From Salipiger sp. CCB-MM3 (lineage in GTDB: Bacteria > Pseudomonadota > Alphaproteobacteria > Rhodobacterales > Rhodobacteraceae), in the NCBI RefSeq assembly GCF_001687105.1, contig NZ_CP014596.1, positions 1,363,001 through 1,427,000 of the forward strand: DNA of 64,000 nt, written 5' to 3'. Positions 53,403 to 62,787 of the stretch are shown in pieces. The notes under the pieces were generated by a model. It saw only the letters and a list, made by a program, of their open reading frames with translations. It ran no database searches and was not told where the DNA came from. Every line of letters starts with the position of its first letter. Positions within the stretch are counted from its first letter, which is position 1. A program made the position numbers and the translations under genes.

Positions 53403-55229
53403 TCAGTCAAAGACCCGCTGCTTGGCGGCGTTCTGCGCATAGGTCGCCCGCGCGCTCTCCAGCCGCTCCGGACCGCCCACCTGCGGCACCGCCACGTCCC
53501 ACCAGTGACCGCCCGCGCCGGTGCCCGGCACCGCCGTGGTGTCGATGACGATCACCGTGGGAATGTCGCGGCTGCGCGCCTCGGCGATCTTCGCTTCAAG
53601 CTCGGCGATGTTGGCGGCCTTCTCGGCATGCGCCCCCATCGAGCCGGCGTGGGCGACGAAGTCGATCTCCGGCTGCACCTCGACGTTGCTGTCCTTGTAC
53701 ATATTGTTGAACTCGGCGCCGCCGCATTCGATCTGCAGGCGGTTGATACAGCCATAGCCGCGGTTGTCGGTGAGCACGATGGTGAAGGGCACGCGCCGCA
53801 TCACCGCCGTCGCCAGTTCCGAGTTCGCCATCATGTAAGAGCCGTCGCCGACGAAGCAGATCACCTCCTTTTCGGGCGCGGCGAGCTTGATGCCCATGGC
53901 GCCAGCCACCTCATAGCCCATGCACGAATAGCCGTACTCCATGTGATAGCCGCCCTTGGCGGCCTGCCAGAGCACCTGCAGCGCGCCGGGCATGGTGCCC
54001 GCGGCGCACATCACCACCGTGTCCTCGGTCGAGACCCGCTGCACCGCACCGATCACCTGCGCATCGCTTGGCAGCCCGGCACTCTCGGGCGCCGCGGTAA
54101 CTTCGGCCACCGCATCGTGCCAGCCGGTCCGCGCCGCCGGATCGTGCCAGCCGTAGAGCCGGTCCTTCAGCCCCGCCCCCAGCTTCTCCAGCACCACTTT
54201 GGCATCGCCGACCACCGGCTCGGCGCCGTGCTTCTGCGCGTCATAGCCCGCAAGGTTGATCGACAAGAGCCTGCGGTCCGCCGCCTCGAAGACCGTCCAC
54301 GAGCCGGTGGTGAAGTCCTGAAACCGCGTGCCGACGCCGATCACCAGGTCCGCCCGTGCCGCCAGATCATTGGCGCAGGCCGAGCCGGTCACCCCCGGCG
54401 AGCCGAAGTTCATCTCATGCTGCCACGACAGCCCGCCCTTGCCAGCTTGCGTCTCGACCACCGGGATGCCGTGGCGGGTGGCGAACTCGGCCAGCATCTC
54501 TTCGCCCCCCGAATAGAGCACCCCACCGCCCGAGACGATCAGCGGACGCTTTGCCGCCTTCAGCATCGCCAGCGCCGCATCCACTTCCACCGGATCGGGC
54601 TCGGGCCGGCGGATGCGCCAGATCTTGGGCTCAAAGAACGCTTCGGGGTAGTCGAAGGCCTCGGCCTGCACGTCCTGGCAAAAGGCCAGCGTCACCGGGC
54701 CGCAGTTTGCCGGATCGGTCATCACGCGCATCGCCCGCGGCAGGCAGGTGAGCAGATGCTCGGGCCGGGTGATGCGGTCAAAATAGCGCGACACCGGGCG
54801 GAAGCAGTCGTTGGCCGAGACCGTGCCGTCGTCGAAATCCTCGATCTGCTGCAGCACCGGATCGGGGCGGCGGTTGGCGAAGACGTCGCCGCAGATCATC
54901 AGCAGCGGCAGACGGTTCACATGCGCCAGCGCCGCGGCGGTGACCATATTGGTCGAGCCAGGACCGATCGAAGAGGTCACCGCATGGGCGCGCTTGCGCC
55001 GCTTGGTCTTGGCATAGGCGATGGCGGCATGCGCCATGGTCTGCTCGTTCTGGCCGCGCCATGTCGGCAGCACATCCTGATAGCGGTGCAGCGCCTCGCC
55101 GATCCCCGCCACGTTGCCATGCCCGAAGATCGCCCAGACGCCCTCGATGAAGCGCTCGCCCTCTTCGGTCATCTGCACCGAGAGCCATTTCACCATCGCC
55201 TGCGCGGCGGTCAGCCGGATCGTGCCCAT
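53403..55229 (-). CDS. iolD: 3D-(3,5/4)-trihydroxycyclohexane-1,2-dione acylhydrolase
   Basis: The protein has 608 residues with the three-domain thiamine-diphosphate enzyme layout. SSIGPGSTNMVTAAALAHVN and ICGDVFANRRPDPVLQQIED are characteristic of IolD. The TDP/Mg2+ motif lies in FVGDGSYMMANSELATAVMR and ends in the Asn segment DNRGYGCINR. It opens the cyclitol ring to 5-deoxy-glucuronate. The ATG at 55229 has GGAGG about 8 bases ahead; the longer frame is a shadow. Intact and full length. Confidence 0.96.
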   Translation of the reverse strand: MGTIRLTAAQAMVKWLSVQMTEEGERFIEGVWAIFGHGNVAGIGEALHRYQDVLPTWRGQNEQTMAHAAIAYAKTKRRKRAHAVTSSIGPGSTNMVTAAALAHVNRLPLLMICGDVFANRRPDPVLQQIEDFDDGTVSANDCFRPVSRYFDRITRPEHLLTCLPRAMRVMTDPANCGPVTLAFCQDVQAEAFDYPEAFFEPKIWRIRRPEPDPVEVDAALAMLKAAKRPLIVSGGGVLYSGGEEMLAEFATRHGIPVVETQAGKGGLSWQHEMNFGSPGVTGSACANDLAARADLVIGVGTRFQDFTTGSWTVFEAADRRLLSINLAGYDAQKHGAEPVVGDAKVVLEKLGAGLKDRLYGWHDPAARTGWHDAVAEVTAAPESAGLPSDAQVIGAVQRVSTEDTVVMCAAGTMPGALQVLWQAAKGGYHMEYGYSCMGYEVAGAMGIKLAAPEKEVICFVGDGSYMMANSELATAVMRRVPFTIVLTDNRGYGCINRLQIECGGAEFNNMYKDSNVEVQPEIDFVAHAGSMGAHAEKAANIAELEAKIAEARSRDIPTVIVIDTTAVPGTGAGGHWWDVAVPQVGGPERLESARATYAQNAAKQRVFD

Positions 55230-55260
55230 CGTCGTTCCTCCCATGCGGCCGCCAGCGGCC

Positions 55261-55320
55261 CCTTCGTCTAGATCAAAATATCCCGGGGGAGTTCGCGCCC
55301 CGGCGCGGACGGGGGCAGCG
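55261..55320. repeat. Intergenic GC-rich stem region between iolC and iolD
   Basis: ATCAAAATATCCCGGGGGAG is followed by CGGGGGCAGCGCCCCC, a pattern related to the downstream half of the other intergenic repeats (compare GGGGGCTGCCCCC after 53352). No gene is seen between 55230 and 55342. Confidence 0.4.
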
Positions 55321-55342
55321 CCCCCTCCATTCCCGCCATCCT

Positions 55343-57256
55343 TCATGCTGCGTTCAGCCGGGCACCGGCGCGCGCCGCGTCCCAGACTTTGCAGAGCTTG
55401 GCGTAGCGCGCCGCCATCTGCTCGACTGCCTCGCCGTCGCTGACCGCGCCGCCCATCCAGGCCCGCGCCGCGTCGCCGAAGATCGTCCGGCCCACGGCAA
55501 AGCCCTTCACCAGCGGCTGGCGCGCGGCGAGCGCAAAGCTCTCGGCCAACTCTTGCTCCGGCGCGTCGAGACCCAGCACCACGATGCCGCGGGTGCGCGG
55601 GTCGTTCTCCTCGATCGCCGCCACCGCCTTGGCCCAGGCCGCCTCGGTCTTGAACGGCTCGAGCTTCCACCAGTCGGGGCAGACGCCGAGCGCGTAGAAG
55701 CGGCGGATCACCTGCGCCGTGGTCTCGTCGTTCACCGGCGCGACCTTCGAGGGGATCACCTCCAGCAGGAACTCCAGCCCGTTGCGCCGCGCGGCGGTGA
55801 AGAGCCGCAGCACGGTCTCCTCCTGCGCCGCCCAGGTCTCGGCGTCGTCGTCGGGGTGGCAGAAGCACAGGCATTTCACCACGTGGTCGCGCGGCCATTC
55901 GGTCAGCCCGCCGTAGTCCGGCCCGAGATCGGGCTCGAGCATCAGCGGCCGCGAGCCCGGCCATTCCACCGGGCGTCCGATCCACAGCCCAGTGCCCTCG
56001 GCCTCGTAGAGCGCGTCGCGCCCGAGACGCCCGTCGCAGAGGATGCCGTAGCCGCCCTGCCCGCCCGCCACCTCATGCGCGGCGCGCAGGCAGAGCTGCT
56101 TGAAGGCGCCGATCTTCTCGGGTGTAGCGCCGGCCATCTCTTCCATCTGGCTGCGGTGATCGAAGGCGAAGACGCGCATGGTCGACCAGTCGCCCTTGCG
56201 GTTCGTCGCCCAATGCACCTGCTCGAGCGCCGCGTCATTGCGCAGGTCCTTTCGCTTGATGCCGCGCTCGAAGAAATACTGCAGCTCTTCCCAGCTCGGG
56301 TAGGCCGGGGTGCAGCCGTGGCGCGAGACGGCGAAGGCGCCGCAGGCATTGGCGTATTTCAGCGTGGTGGGCCAGTCCTCACCATCGAGCCAGCCCTTCA
56401 GAAGACCCGACATGAAACCGTCGCCGGCGCCCAGCACGTTGAACACCTCGATGGGAAAGCCCGGCCCGGTCTGGCCGCCGTCGAGGCTGTCCGGGATCTC
56501 GCCCTCGAAGGCCGTCGCCCCCATCGGTCCGCGCTTGCAGACCAGCGTCGCGTCCGAGACCTTGCGCACGTTGCGCAGCGCCTCAAGCGTGTCGGTCGAA
56601 CCACCAGCGATGTGGAACTCCTCCTCGGTGCCGACGATCAGGTCGAAGAGGTGCAGCGTGGATTGCAGCTGCGCGGTGACCTCGGCGCTCTCGGCGAAGC
56701 GGCTCTCGCCGTCGCCATGGCCGAGCACGCCCCAGAGGTTCGGGCGATAGTCGATGTCGAGCGCGGTCTGCGCGCCATGTTTCCGCGCCAGCTCCAGCGC
56801 CTTGAGCACGGCAGCGCGGGTGCGCTCGTGGCTCAGATGCGTGCCGGTCGGCACCACCGCGCGGGCCGAGGCGATGAACGCCTCGTCGATATCGTCCTCG
56901 CACAGGCCCATATCGGCGCAATTCTCGCGGTAGAAGATCAGCGGGAATTGTTCCTGATCGCGGATGCCGAGGATCACCAGCGCCGTGAGCCGCTCGGGGT
57001 CGGTGACGACGCCCCTCGTTTCCACGCCCTCGCGCGCCAGCTGTTCGAGGATGAAGCGCCCCATATGCTCATCGCCGACACGGCTGATCAGTGCCGACTT
57101 CATCCCAAGCCGCGCGGTGCCGCAGGCGATATTGGTGGGCGAGCCGCCGATGTATTTGTCGAAGGACCCCATGTCTTCCAGACGGCCACCGATCTGGCTG
57201 CCGTAGAAATCCACACCGGCCCGGCCGATGGTGATCACATCCAAGGTCTTGGTCAT
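55343..57256 (-). CDS. iolC: Fused 5-dehydro-2-deoxygluconokinase and DUF2090 (aldolase-like) protein
   Basis: The protein has 637 residues. The N-terminal PfkB kinase (about 1-325) begins VITIGRAGVDFYGSQIGGRL and carries the anion hole/base FNVLGAGDGFMSGLLKGW. The C-terminal DUF2090 domain (about 335-637) has FAFDHRSQMEEM, LEVIPSK and RGIVVLGLDAPEQEL, and resembles a class I-type aldolase barrel. The kinase phosphorylates 2-deoxy-5-keto-gluconate. The second half probably replaces IolJ by cleaving the product into dihydroxyacetone phosphate and malonate semialdehyde; that role is inferred. The ATG at 57256 has GGGGGGAG ahead. Confidence 0.94.
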   Translation of the reverse strand: MTKTLDVITIGRAGVDFYGSQIGGRLEDMGSFDKYIGGSPTNIACGTARLGMKSALISRVGDEHMGRFILEQLAREGVETRGVVTDPERLTALVILGIRDQEQFPLIFYRENCADMGLCEDDIDEAFIASARAVVPTGTHLSHERTRAAVLKALELARKHGAQTALDIDYRPNLWGVLGHGDGESRFAESAEVTAQLQSTLHLFDLIVGTEEEFHIAGGSTDTLEALRNVRKVSDATLVCKRGPMGATAFEGEIPDSLDGGQTGPGFPIEVFNVLGAGDGFMSGLLKGWLDGEDWPTTLKYANACGAFAVSRHGCTPAYPSWEELQYFFERGIKRKDLRNDAALEQVHWATNRKGDWSTMRVFAFDHRSQMEEMAGATPEKIGAFKQLCLRAAHEVAGGQGGYGILCDGRLGRDALYEAEGTGLWIGRPVEWPGSRPLMLEPDLGPDYGGLTEWPRDHVVKCLCFCHPDDDAETWAAQEETVLRLFTAARRNGLEFLLEVIPSKVAPVNDETTAQVIRRFYALGVCPDWWKLEPFKTEAAWAKAVAAIEENDPRTRGIVVLGLDAPEQELAESFALAARQPLVKGFAVGRTIFGDAARAWMGGAVSDGEAVEQMAARYAKLCKVWDAARAGARLNAA

Positions 57257-57276
57257 GGGTCTCCCCCCTTCTTGCT

Positions 57277-58206
57277 TCAGAACCCGGCGCGCCGCAGAAA
57301 GTCCCGGCTGGCCGCCAGGTCCTGCAGGATGCTGCCGCTGTTCCGTGGGTCGCGTTCCTGTTCGATGGTGATAAAGCCGCCATAGCCGAGTTCCGTGAGC
57401 AGTGACCGGATGGCGGAATAGTCGATGCGGCCTTTGCCGATCGGGCACATGACCCCTTCGGCGCAGGCGTCGAAGAAGCGGATTTCGCGCGACATGATAT
57501 CCGCATAAACTTCGGCATCTATGTCTTTGAAGTGAATGTAATCCACGCGACCTGCATAGGCGCGCAGCGTGGCCACGGGGTCCATGCCGGAATAGTCCAT
57601 ATGGCCGGTATCGAGGCAGAGGCCCGCGGTTTCCGCGGGAATGTCCTGTGCCAGTTGATCCAACTCGTCGGCGAACTCGATATAGCCGCCCGCATGAGGG
57701 TGGATCACCGCGCGCACGCCGTAGCGGTCCCGAGCCAGCTCTGCGATGGCCCGGATGTTGTCCATCATGCCGCGCCAGTAGTCCGGCGACAGGCGCGGCG
57801 CGCGGTCCGAATGACCGGCGGCGTAATCGCGCACGTCGTGACCCCAGTCCATCACCGTCAGATACGGCGCCTCGAAGCGCTGGCCCGCATGGACTTGCGG
57901 CTTCGGCAGTGCGGTGATCAGGGCACAGATCTCGGCGGTCTGCCGCAGCAGTTCCTCGCGATTGGACGTTGAGACGAGATCGTCGAAAATCGTTCCTGCA
58001 ACGATGGATAGGCCGCGTTCTTCAAGTGCGCCTCCGACCCGACCCGCATCCAGCGGCATATACCCGTACGGCCCCAACTCGAGCCCGCCGAAGCCCGCTG
58101 CGGCGGCTTCGTCCAACACCTGCTCCCAAGGCGGCAGATGTGGGTTTCTCACATCGTCCACCCCCCAGCAGCAGGGCGCGCAGGTTATGGAGATCGGCCC
58201 GCTCAT
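57277..58206 (-). CDS. TIM-barrel protein, possible inosose dehydratase (IolE-like)
   Basis: The protein has 309 residues. The opening ITCAPCCWGVDDVRNPHLPP and GFGGLELGPYGYMP fit IolE-type or related xylose-isomerase-like barrels. Metal ligands lie in VIHPHAGGYIEF, LCLDTGHMDYSGMD and DYIHFKDID, and the end has FITIEQERD. As inosose dehydratase it would form the dione used by IolD, the gene two places downstream. An epimerase role is the alternative. It starts one base after the stop of the monooxygenase-like gene and precedes iolC by 20 bases. Confidence 0.72.
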   Translation of the reverse strand: MSGPISITCAPCCWGVDDVRNPHLPPWEQVLDEAAAAGFGGLELGPYGYMPLDAGRVGGALEERGLSIVAGTIFDDLVSTSNREELLRQTAEICALITALPKPQVHAGQRFEAPYLTVMDWGHDVRDYAAGHSDRAPRLSPDYWRGMMDNIRAIAELARDRYGVRAVIHPHAGGYIEFADELDQLAQDIPAETAGLCLDTGHMDYSGMDPVATLRAYAGRVDYIHFKDIDAEVYADIMSREIRFFDACAEGVMCPIGKGRIDYSAIRSLLTELGYGGFITIEQERDPRNSGSILQDLAASRDFLRRAGF

Positions 58207-58207
58207 C

Positions 58208-58492
58208 TCAGCCCGCCACATTAATGGTTTCGAAGGTGAGCCGCTTGTGGAACTGCTCGTGGAAGGCGATGAAATCCTTGGTGTGCTGCTGCTCCATGTG
58301 AAAGCCATGCGCGGCCTCATCCACCCAGCTTTCGACGAAGACCAGCTTGTCGGGATCGTCGGTGCAGGTGAAGAAATCATAGGCAAGGCAGCCCGGCTCG
58401 GCGCGGGTGGCGGCCTGCGCGATGGGCGCGCGGGCGAGGATCTCGTCGCGGGTGCCGGGCTTCAGCTCGATGGTGATGATGAATTTATACAT
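58208..58492 (-). CDS. ABM-domain protein (putative quinol monooxygenase type)
   Basis: This 94-residue ferredoxin-like dimeric alpha-beta protein starts MYKFIITIELKPGTRDEILA and includes EPGCLAYDFFTCTDDPDKLV and FVESWVDEAAHGFHMEQQHT, the antibiotic-biosynthesis-monooxygenase pattern. Small proteins like this often accompany sugar and cyclitol operons with unclear roles (monooxygenase, mutarotase-like or stress protein). It lies 3 bases after the Gfo/Idh gene stop, so it is co-transcribed. Confidence 0.85.
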   Translation of the reverse strand: MYKFIITIELKPGTRDEILARAPIAQAATRAEPGCLAYDFFTCTDDPDKLVFVESWVDEAAHGFHMEQQHTKDFIAFHEQFHKRLTFETINVAG

Positions 58493-58495
58493 GGC

Positions 58496-59536
58496 TCAGG
58501 CCCCTTCGATCTCAGAAAGGGCGATGCTGCGCCCCTCGGTGGCGCTGCGCCGGGCGGCGTCGAGCACGGCCAGCGTGGCGATGGCCGCTTCGGCAGTGAC
58601 CGGGGGCGGCGTGCCGTCGCGCACGGCCTCGGCGAAGCCTTCGTAATAGGCGTGGTAGCGCCCCTGCTCGGAGGGGATTTTCACCGCCCCCGCGGCGGTG
58701 CGCAGCGTGCCCCAATGCGGCTCGGCGTCGTAGCCCCAGCCCTCAGGATCATCCACTGGGCGCTGCCCGGCAAAGATCGCCTGCGCCTGCACGTCGGTGC
58801 CAGCGGCCACATAGCTGCCCGCGCTGCCATAGGCGCGCAGTTCGCGGCAGCTGAGGTGGTTGAGCTTGCTGGCGGAAATATGTGAATGCGCACCATTTTC
58901 ATGGCGCAGGGTCAGCACGAAGCCAGCGTCGGTCGGCCCCTCGGGCAGGTCTACCATATCAAGCTGGGCATCGACCGAGACCACCGGCCCCAGCAGCCAG
59001 AGCGCCTGATCCACCACATGGCTGCCGAGATCGCGCAGCAGCCCGCCCGTGGGGCCCGCTTCGAGCGTGGCGGGATCGTCGAAATCCATGCGCGAGTGCA
59101 GCCGCCAGACCGCGCCGAGCCGACCATCGTCGATCAGCTTGCGCAGGGTCCGGATATCCGCGTCCCAGCGGCGATTGTGGTAGACGCCGAGCGTGACACC
59201 CTTGACCCGCGCCGCCTCGGCCAGTTCGCGCGCGGCGGTGGCTGAGGGGGCGAAAGGCTTGTCGGCGATCACATGGACGCCCGCCGCGATAGCCTCGATC
59301 ACCAGCGCGCGGCGGGTTTGCGGCGGCGTGGTGATGGTCACCGCATCGACGCCCGCCTCGAGCATGGCCGCAAGACTGGAGAAGATCGGCGTGCCGGGCA
59401 GCTCCGCCTGCACGGCGGCCACGGTGGCGGGCGCTCGCGCGACGACACCCGCGAGGCTGACGCCCCGCGCCGCCGCGATGAACGGCGCATGAAAGTGCCG
59501 CCCGCCCGTTCCGTATCCGACAACGCCGATCTTCAT
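58496..59536 (-). CDS. Gfo/Idh/MocA-family oxidoreductase (cluster paralogue A)
   Basis: The protein has 346 residues. The Rossmann motif IGVVGYGTGGRHFHAPFI, the ITTPPQTRRALVIEAIAAGV strand and HVIADKPFAPSATAAREL (catalytic Lys) are clear. GGLLRDLGSHVVDQALWLLG is the typical C-terminal His motif. The FHAPFI variant belongs to the YhhX/YcjS-like branch rather than IolG. It would oxidise a hydroxyl of a sugar or cyclitol with NAD(P). Its neighbours are a TIM-barrel gene upstream and the ABM gene downstream. Confidence 0.9.
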   Translation of the reverse strand: MKIGVVGYGTGGRHFHAPFIAAARGVSLAGVVARAPATVAAVQAELPGTPIFSSLAAMLEAGVDAVTITTPPQTRRALVIEAIAAGVHVIADKPFAPSATAARELAEAARVKGVTLGVYHNRRWDADIRTLRKLIDDGRLGAVWRLHSRMDFDDPATLEAGPTGGLLRDLGSHVVDQALWLLGPVVSVDAQLDMVDLPEGPTDAGFVLTLRHENGAHSHISASKLNHLSCRELRAYGSAGSYVAAGTDVQAQAIFAGQRPVDDPEGWGYDAEPHWGTLRTAAGAVKIPSEQGRYHAYYEGFAEAVRDGTPPPVTAEAAIATLAVLDAARRSATEGRSIALSEIEGA

Positions 59537-59547
59537 GATCTCTGCCC

Positions 59548-60489
59548 TCAGCGAATGATCGTGGCCTGAAGGGCGTCGATCGAGGACTGGATCCCGGCGT
59601 TGGTGGACATGGTGAAGTCCTCCATCTCCAGCGAGACCCAGCCGTCGTAGCCCATCATGCCGACCACCGAGAAGAACTCCTTCCACCATTGCAGATCATG
59701 GCCCGCGCCGACCGCCACATAGTTCCATGCGCGGTTGGCCACATCGGTCACCTCCTTGAGTTCCAGCAGGCCGTTGACGTCGCAGAGGCCACGCTCGATC
59801 CGGGTGTCCTTGCCGTGTACGTGGTGGATCGCCGGGCCAAGCGCGCGCGCCACGGCAATCGGGCAGGCCCCTTTCCAGAAGAGGTGGCTGGGGTCGAGGT
59901 TCATGCCGACCATGTCGCCCACTCCATCGCGCAGACGGAACAGCGTCTCGGGGTTCCATACCAGCATGGCCGAGAAGTTCTCCAGCGCGTATTTCTCGAC
60001 GCCGCAGGCCTTGGCGTGCTTCACGAGGTCGTGCCAGAGCGGGAAGGCCCGGTCTTCCCATTGGTAGCGGTCGCGCTCGGGCATCTCGTCGGGCCACGAC
60101 TTGGTATAGACCAGCCAGTTCGGCACCATATCGCCGGGTGCCGCTTCGGGCAGGCCCGACATGGTGACGATCTTCTTCACGCCGATCTCGCCCGCGAGAC
60201 GGATGGTGTCCTCCATCTCCTTACGGTGACGCTTGCCCATCTCGCCCGGATCGAGCGGGTTGGCCGAGCAGTTGAGCGCGGCGATCTCGAGGCCACGCGC
60301 CTCAATCTCCTTGAGACGGCGCTTCAGCTCGGCGCGGTCGGCCAGCAGCGTCTCGGCGCGGAAATGCGGTGCGGGCGACCAGCCGCCGCCGGTCATCTCG
60401 ATCCCCTCGACGCCGAGGGCGACACATTTGTCGAGCATGTCGGTGAAGGACAGATCACCCATCACGTCGGTGCAGATGGAAAGTTTCAT
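59548..60489 (-). CDS. TIM-barrel sugar phosphate isomerase/epimerase-type protein
   Basis: The protein has 313 residues. The barrel starts MKLSICTDVMGDLSFTDMLD and carries metal-site segments EIAALNCSANPLDPGE, YALENFSAMLVW (Glu), GMNLDPSHLFWKG and IHHVHGKDTRIE. YDGWVSLEMEDFT closes the barrel. Such proteins isomerise or dehydrate 3-keto sugars or inososes, and they are often paired with Gfo/Idh oxidoreductases as here. The partner genes on each side are 11 bases (paralogue A) and 91 bases (60581) away. Confidence 0.87.
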   Translation of the reverse strand: MKLSICTDVMGDLSFTDMLDKCVALGVEGIEMTGGGWSPAPHFRAETLLADRAELKRRLKEIEARGLEIAALNCSANPLDPGEMGKRHRKEMEDTIRLAGEIGVKKIVTMSGLPEAAPGDMVPNWLVYTKSWPDEMPERDRYQWEDRAFPLWHDLVKHAKACGVEKYALENFSAMLVWNPETLFRLRDGVGDMVGMNLDPSHLFWKGACPIAVARALGPAIHHVHGKDTRIERGLCDVNGLLELKEVTDVANRAWNYVAVGAGHDLQWWKEFFSVVGMMGYDGWVSLEMEDFTMSTNAGIQSSIDALQATIIR

Positions 60490-60580
60490 CTCGTTGACTC
60501 CGAAGAAGTAAATACAGTCCGGCGGGGCCGCCCCGATTTGGGAGTGGGAGGAGAACCAGAGGCCGCCCCGCCGTGCCGGG

Positions 60581-61753
60581 TCACTGGTAGGTGACCCATT
60601 CCGAGCCGCCATCGGCGGAGCGGACGCAATTTTCCAGCCAGCGCACACCTTCGGTGCCGGCGGTGATGCCCGGGTAGTGGTGGGTGTCGAGGAAGGCCTC
60701 ATCCCCGCGCGCCTTGGCGTCGATGGCCTCGGCGATCCACAGGTAGATATTGGCCCAGCTGTCCCCCAGCCCTTCGGTGTGCAGCGCGCCCATACGGTCC
60801 ACCGCGAGGCTTTCGTCCTCGAGATAGGGCATGCCGTGGTGCAGAATGCGGTTCGGCTCGCCCTGCACCTCATAGATCAGTTGATCGGGATGGCTGTCGG
60901 ACCATTGCACCGAGGCCTTGGAGCCAACGAAGCGGTAGTGCTGCGAGCCCATGTTCCCGGCGTTGACCGAGCTGACCCAGAGCCGCCCGCGCGCGCCATT
61001 GTCGTAATGCATGAGCACCGTGGCATGGTCCTCGAGCGGAGCGCGGCTGGGGATGAAGGCCTTGCGGTCGCAGAGCAGTTTTTCGATCCGGAGCTCGGGC
61101 AGCACCACTTCCGACAGATAGTAGAGATGCGTGCCGATATCCCCGAGCACGAAGGTCGAACCCGCGGTTGCCGGGTTGGTGCGCCATTTCACCGCTTCGC
61201 CCGCATCGGTATCGTCCCCGGCGTTGAAGCCGTGGGTGTACTGCATGTCGACGATACGGATCTCGCCCAGCATTCCCTTGGCCACCATCGCCGCCATCTG
61301 ATGCACCAGCGGATGGCCGGTGAACCCGTAGGTGACGCCGACGATCAGCCCCTTTTCCTCGGCCAGCGCGGCGATCTCGTCGCATTCGGCCACGGTGAAG
61401 AAGAGCGGCTTTTCGCAGATCACATGGATGCCTGCCTGCAGCAGCGCCTTGGTGATCTCGTAGTGGGTGAAGTTGGGCGTGGCGACCGAGACCACCTCGA
61501 CGCCATCCTCGCGCCCGGCTTCACCGGCGATCAGATCCTGATAGGTGGCGTAGCAGCGGTCCGCCGCCACGCCGAGGTTGGTGCCGAAGTCGCGACCGCG
61601 CTCGGCGTCGAGATCGAAGGCCCCGGCCAGCAGCTGGTAGGTGCCGTCGCGCAGCGCACCGGTGCGGTGCTTGTAGCCCACCTGCCCGGTGCGCCCGCCG
61701 CCGACCATGCCCCAACGCAGGGGGCGCGAGAGTGTGCGTTCGCCGTTGATCAT
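60581..61753 (-). CDS. Gfo/Idh/MocA-family oxidoreductase (cluster paralogue B)
   Basis: The protein has 390 residues. WGMVGGGRTGQVGYKHRTGA, VVSVATPNFTHYEITKALLQ and HVICEKPLFFTVAECDEIAA show the NAD(P) site and catalytic Lys. GDIGTHLYYLSEVVLPELRI carries the catalytic His. The longer GGGR variant with IGxVHR-like start (here VGYKHR) resembles the gene at 22999. It may oxidise a second cyclitol or a glycoside in this cluster. GAGGAG lies ahead of the ATG at 61753. Confidence 0.9.
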   Translation of the reverse strand: MINGERTLSRPLRWGMVGGGRTGQVGYKHRTGALRDGTYQLLAGAFDLDAERGRDFGTNLGVAADRCYATYQDLIAGEAGREDGVEVVSVATPNFTHYEITKALLQAGIHVICEKPLFFTVAECDEIAALAEEKGLIVGVTYGFTGHPLVHQMAAMVAKGMLGEIRIVDMQYTHGFNAGDDTDAGEAVKWRTNPATAGSTFVLGDIGTHLYYLSEVVLPELRIEKLLCDRKAFIPSRAPLEDHATVLMHYDNGARGRLWVSSVNAGNMGSQHYRFVGSKASVQWSDSHPDQLIYEVQGEPNRILHHGMPYLEDESLAVDRMGALHTEGLGDSWANIYLWIAEAIDAKARGDEAFLDTHHYPGITAGTEGVRWLENCVRSADGGSEWVTYQ

Positions 61754-61764
61754 ATCCGCTCCTC

Positions 61765-62787
61765 TCAGGCCGCCCGCGAGATCGGCGCTTCGTAAAGCGC
61801 CGGTTTGTCGCGCATGCGGATCATCTCGCGGCCGCCGCTGGCGACCGCGCGCAGCGCGGCATCGGCCACCAGCGTCGAGGCATAGCCGTCCCAGGTGCTC
61901 GGCCCGGTCGCCGTGCCCTCGCGGGCGGCGGCGATCCATTCGCGGAACTCCTGATCGTAGGCTTCGATGAAACGCTCCCGCCAATCCTCGGGGATGGTCT
62001 GGCGGATACCGCTGGCGTCCGAGACCACCGTGGCCGGACGGTTGGGCAGCGCCGCGACACCGCGCTCGCAGGAGGCCTCGCCGCGGATGTCATAGCCGTA
62101 GGCGATGTTCACCGAGATCTCGACATCCACGATCGCCCCGCCCGCCATATGCAGCAGCACGAAATGCGGATCGCGCAGCTCGCCGCCCTGACGCGACTTA
62201 CGCGGCAGGCGCACCTCGACCGAGGCAATCTCGTCCGACAGCAGCCAGCGCGAGATATCCGCGTCATGCACCAGCGTGTCGTTGAGCGGCATCTCCGAGG
62301 TATAGAGCCCCGGCGGAACCGATGCGTTGCGGTGCACCGAATGATACATCAGCGGAAGGCCCAGCGTGCCGCCGTCGAGCACCGCCTTCAGCCGCCGATA
62401 ATCGGCGTCGAACCGGCGCATGAAGCCCACCTGCACAAGCCGGCGCCCAAAGGCGACCTCGGCCTCCATCACCCGCAGCGCCGCCTCTTCCGAGGTGACG
62501 AGCGGCTTTTCGCAGAACACCGGCTTGCCCGCGGCGATGCAGTCGAGCAGCTGCTCTTCGTGCGCCGGTCCCCACGAGCAGATCACCACGGCGTCGACAT
62601 TCTCGGCGCGGATCAGCGCCTGAGGGGTGTCATAGACCTCGGCGCCCTGCGGCGCGGCAGAGGTTGCACGGTCGCGGTCGATGTCGCTCACTGCGACCAC
62701 CTCGACCCCAGAGAGGACTTGGGTCAGACGGCGGATGTGATCCTGCCCGATCATCCCCGTCCCGATCACGCCAACACGAAGGCTCAT
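61765..62787 (-). CDS. iolG: Inositol 2-dehydrogenase-like Gfo/Idh/MocA oxidoreductase
   Basis: The protein has 340 residues. [20 protein letters not shown] binds [23 protein letters not shown] carries the catalytic Lys, and [20 protein letters not shown] plus [15 protein letters not shown] (Asp/His pair) are the segments I associate with IolG. It would oxidise myo-inositol to 2-keto-myo-inositol in the cytoplasm, the first step of the pathway. The start overlaps the IolH-like gene stop by 4 bases. Of the three cluster oxidoreductases this one looks most like true IolG. Confidence 0.85.
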   Translation of the reverse strand: MSLRVGVIGTGMIGQDHIRRLTQVLSGVEVVAVSDIDRDRATSAAPQGAEVYDTPQALIRAENVDAVVICSWGPAHEEQLLDCIAAGKPVFCEKPLVTSEEAALRVMEAEVAFGRRLVQVGFMRRFDADYRRLKAVLDGGTLGLPLMYHSVHRNASVPPGLYTSEMPLNDTLVHDADISRWLLSDEIASVEVRLPRKSRQGGELRDPHFVLLHMAGGAIVDVEISVNIAYGYDIRGEASCERGVAALPNRPATVVSDASGIRQTIPEDWRERFIEAYDQEFREWIAAAREGTATGPSTWDGYASTLVADAALRAVASGGREMIRMRDKPALYEAPISRAA

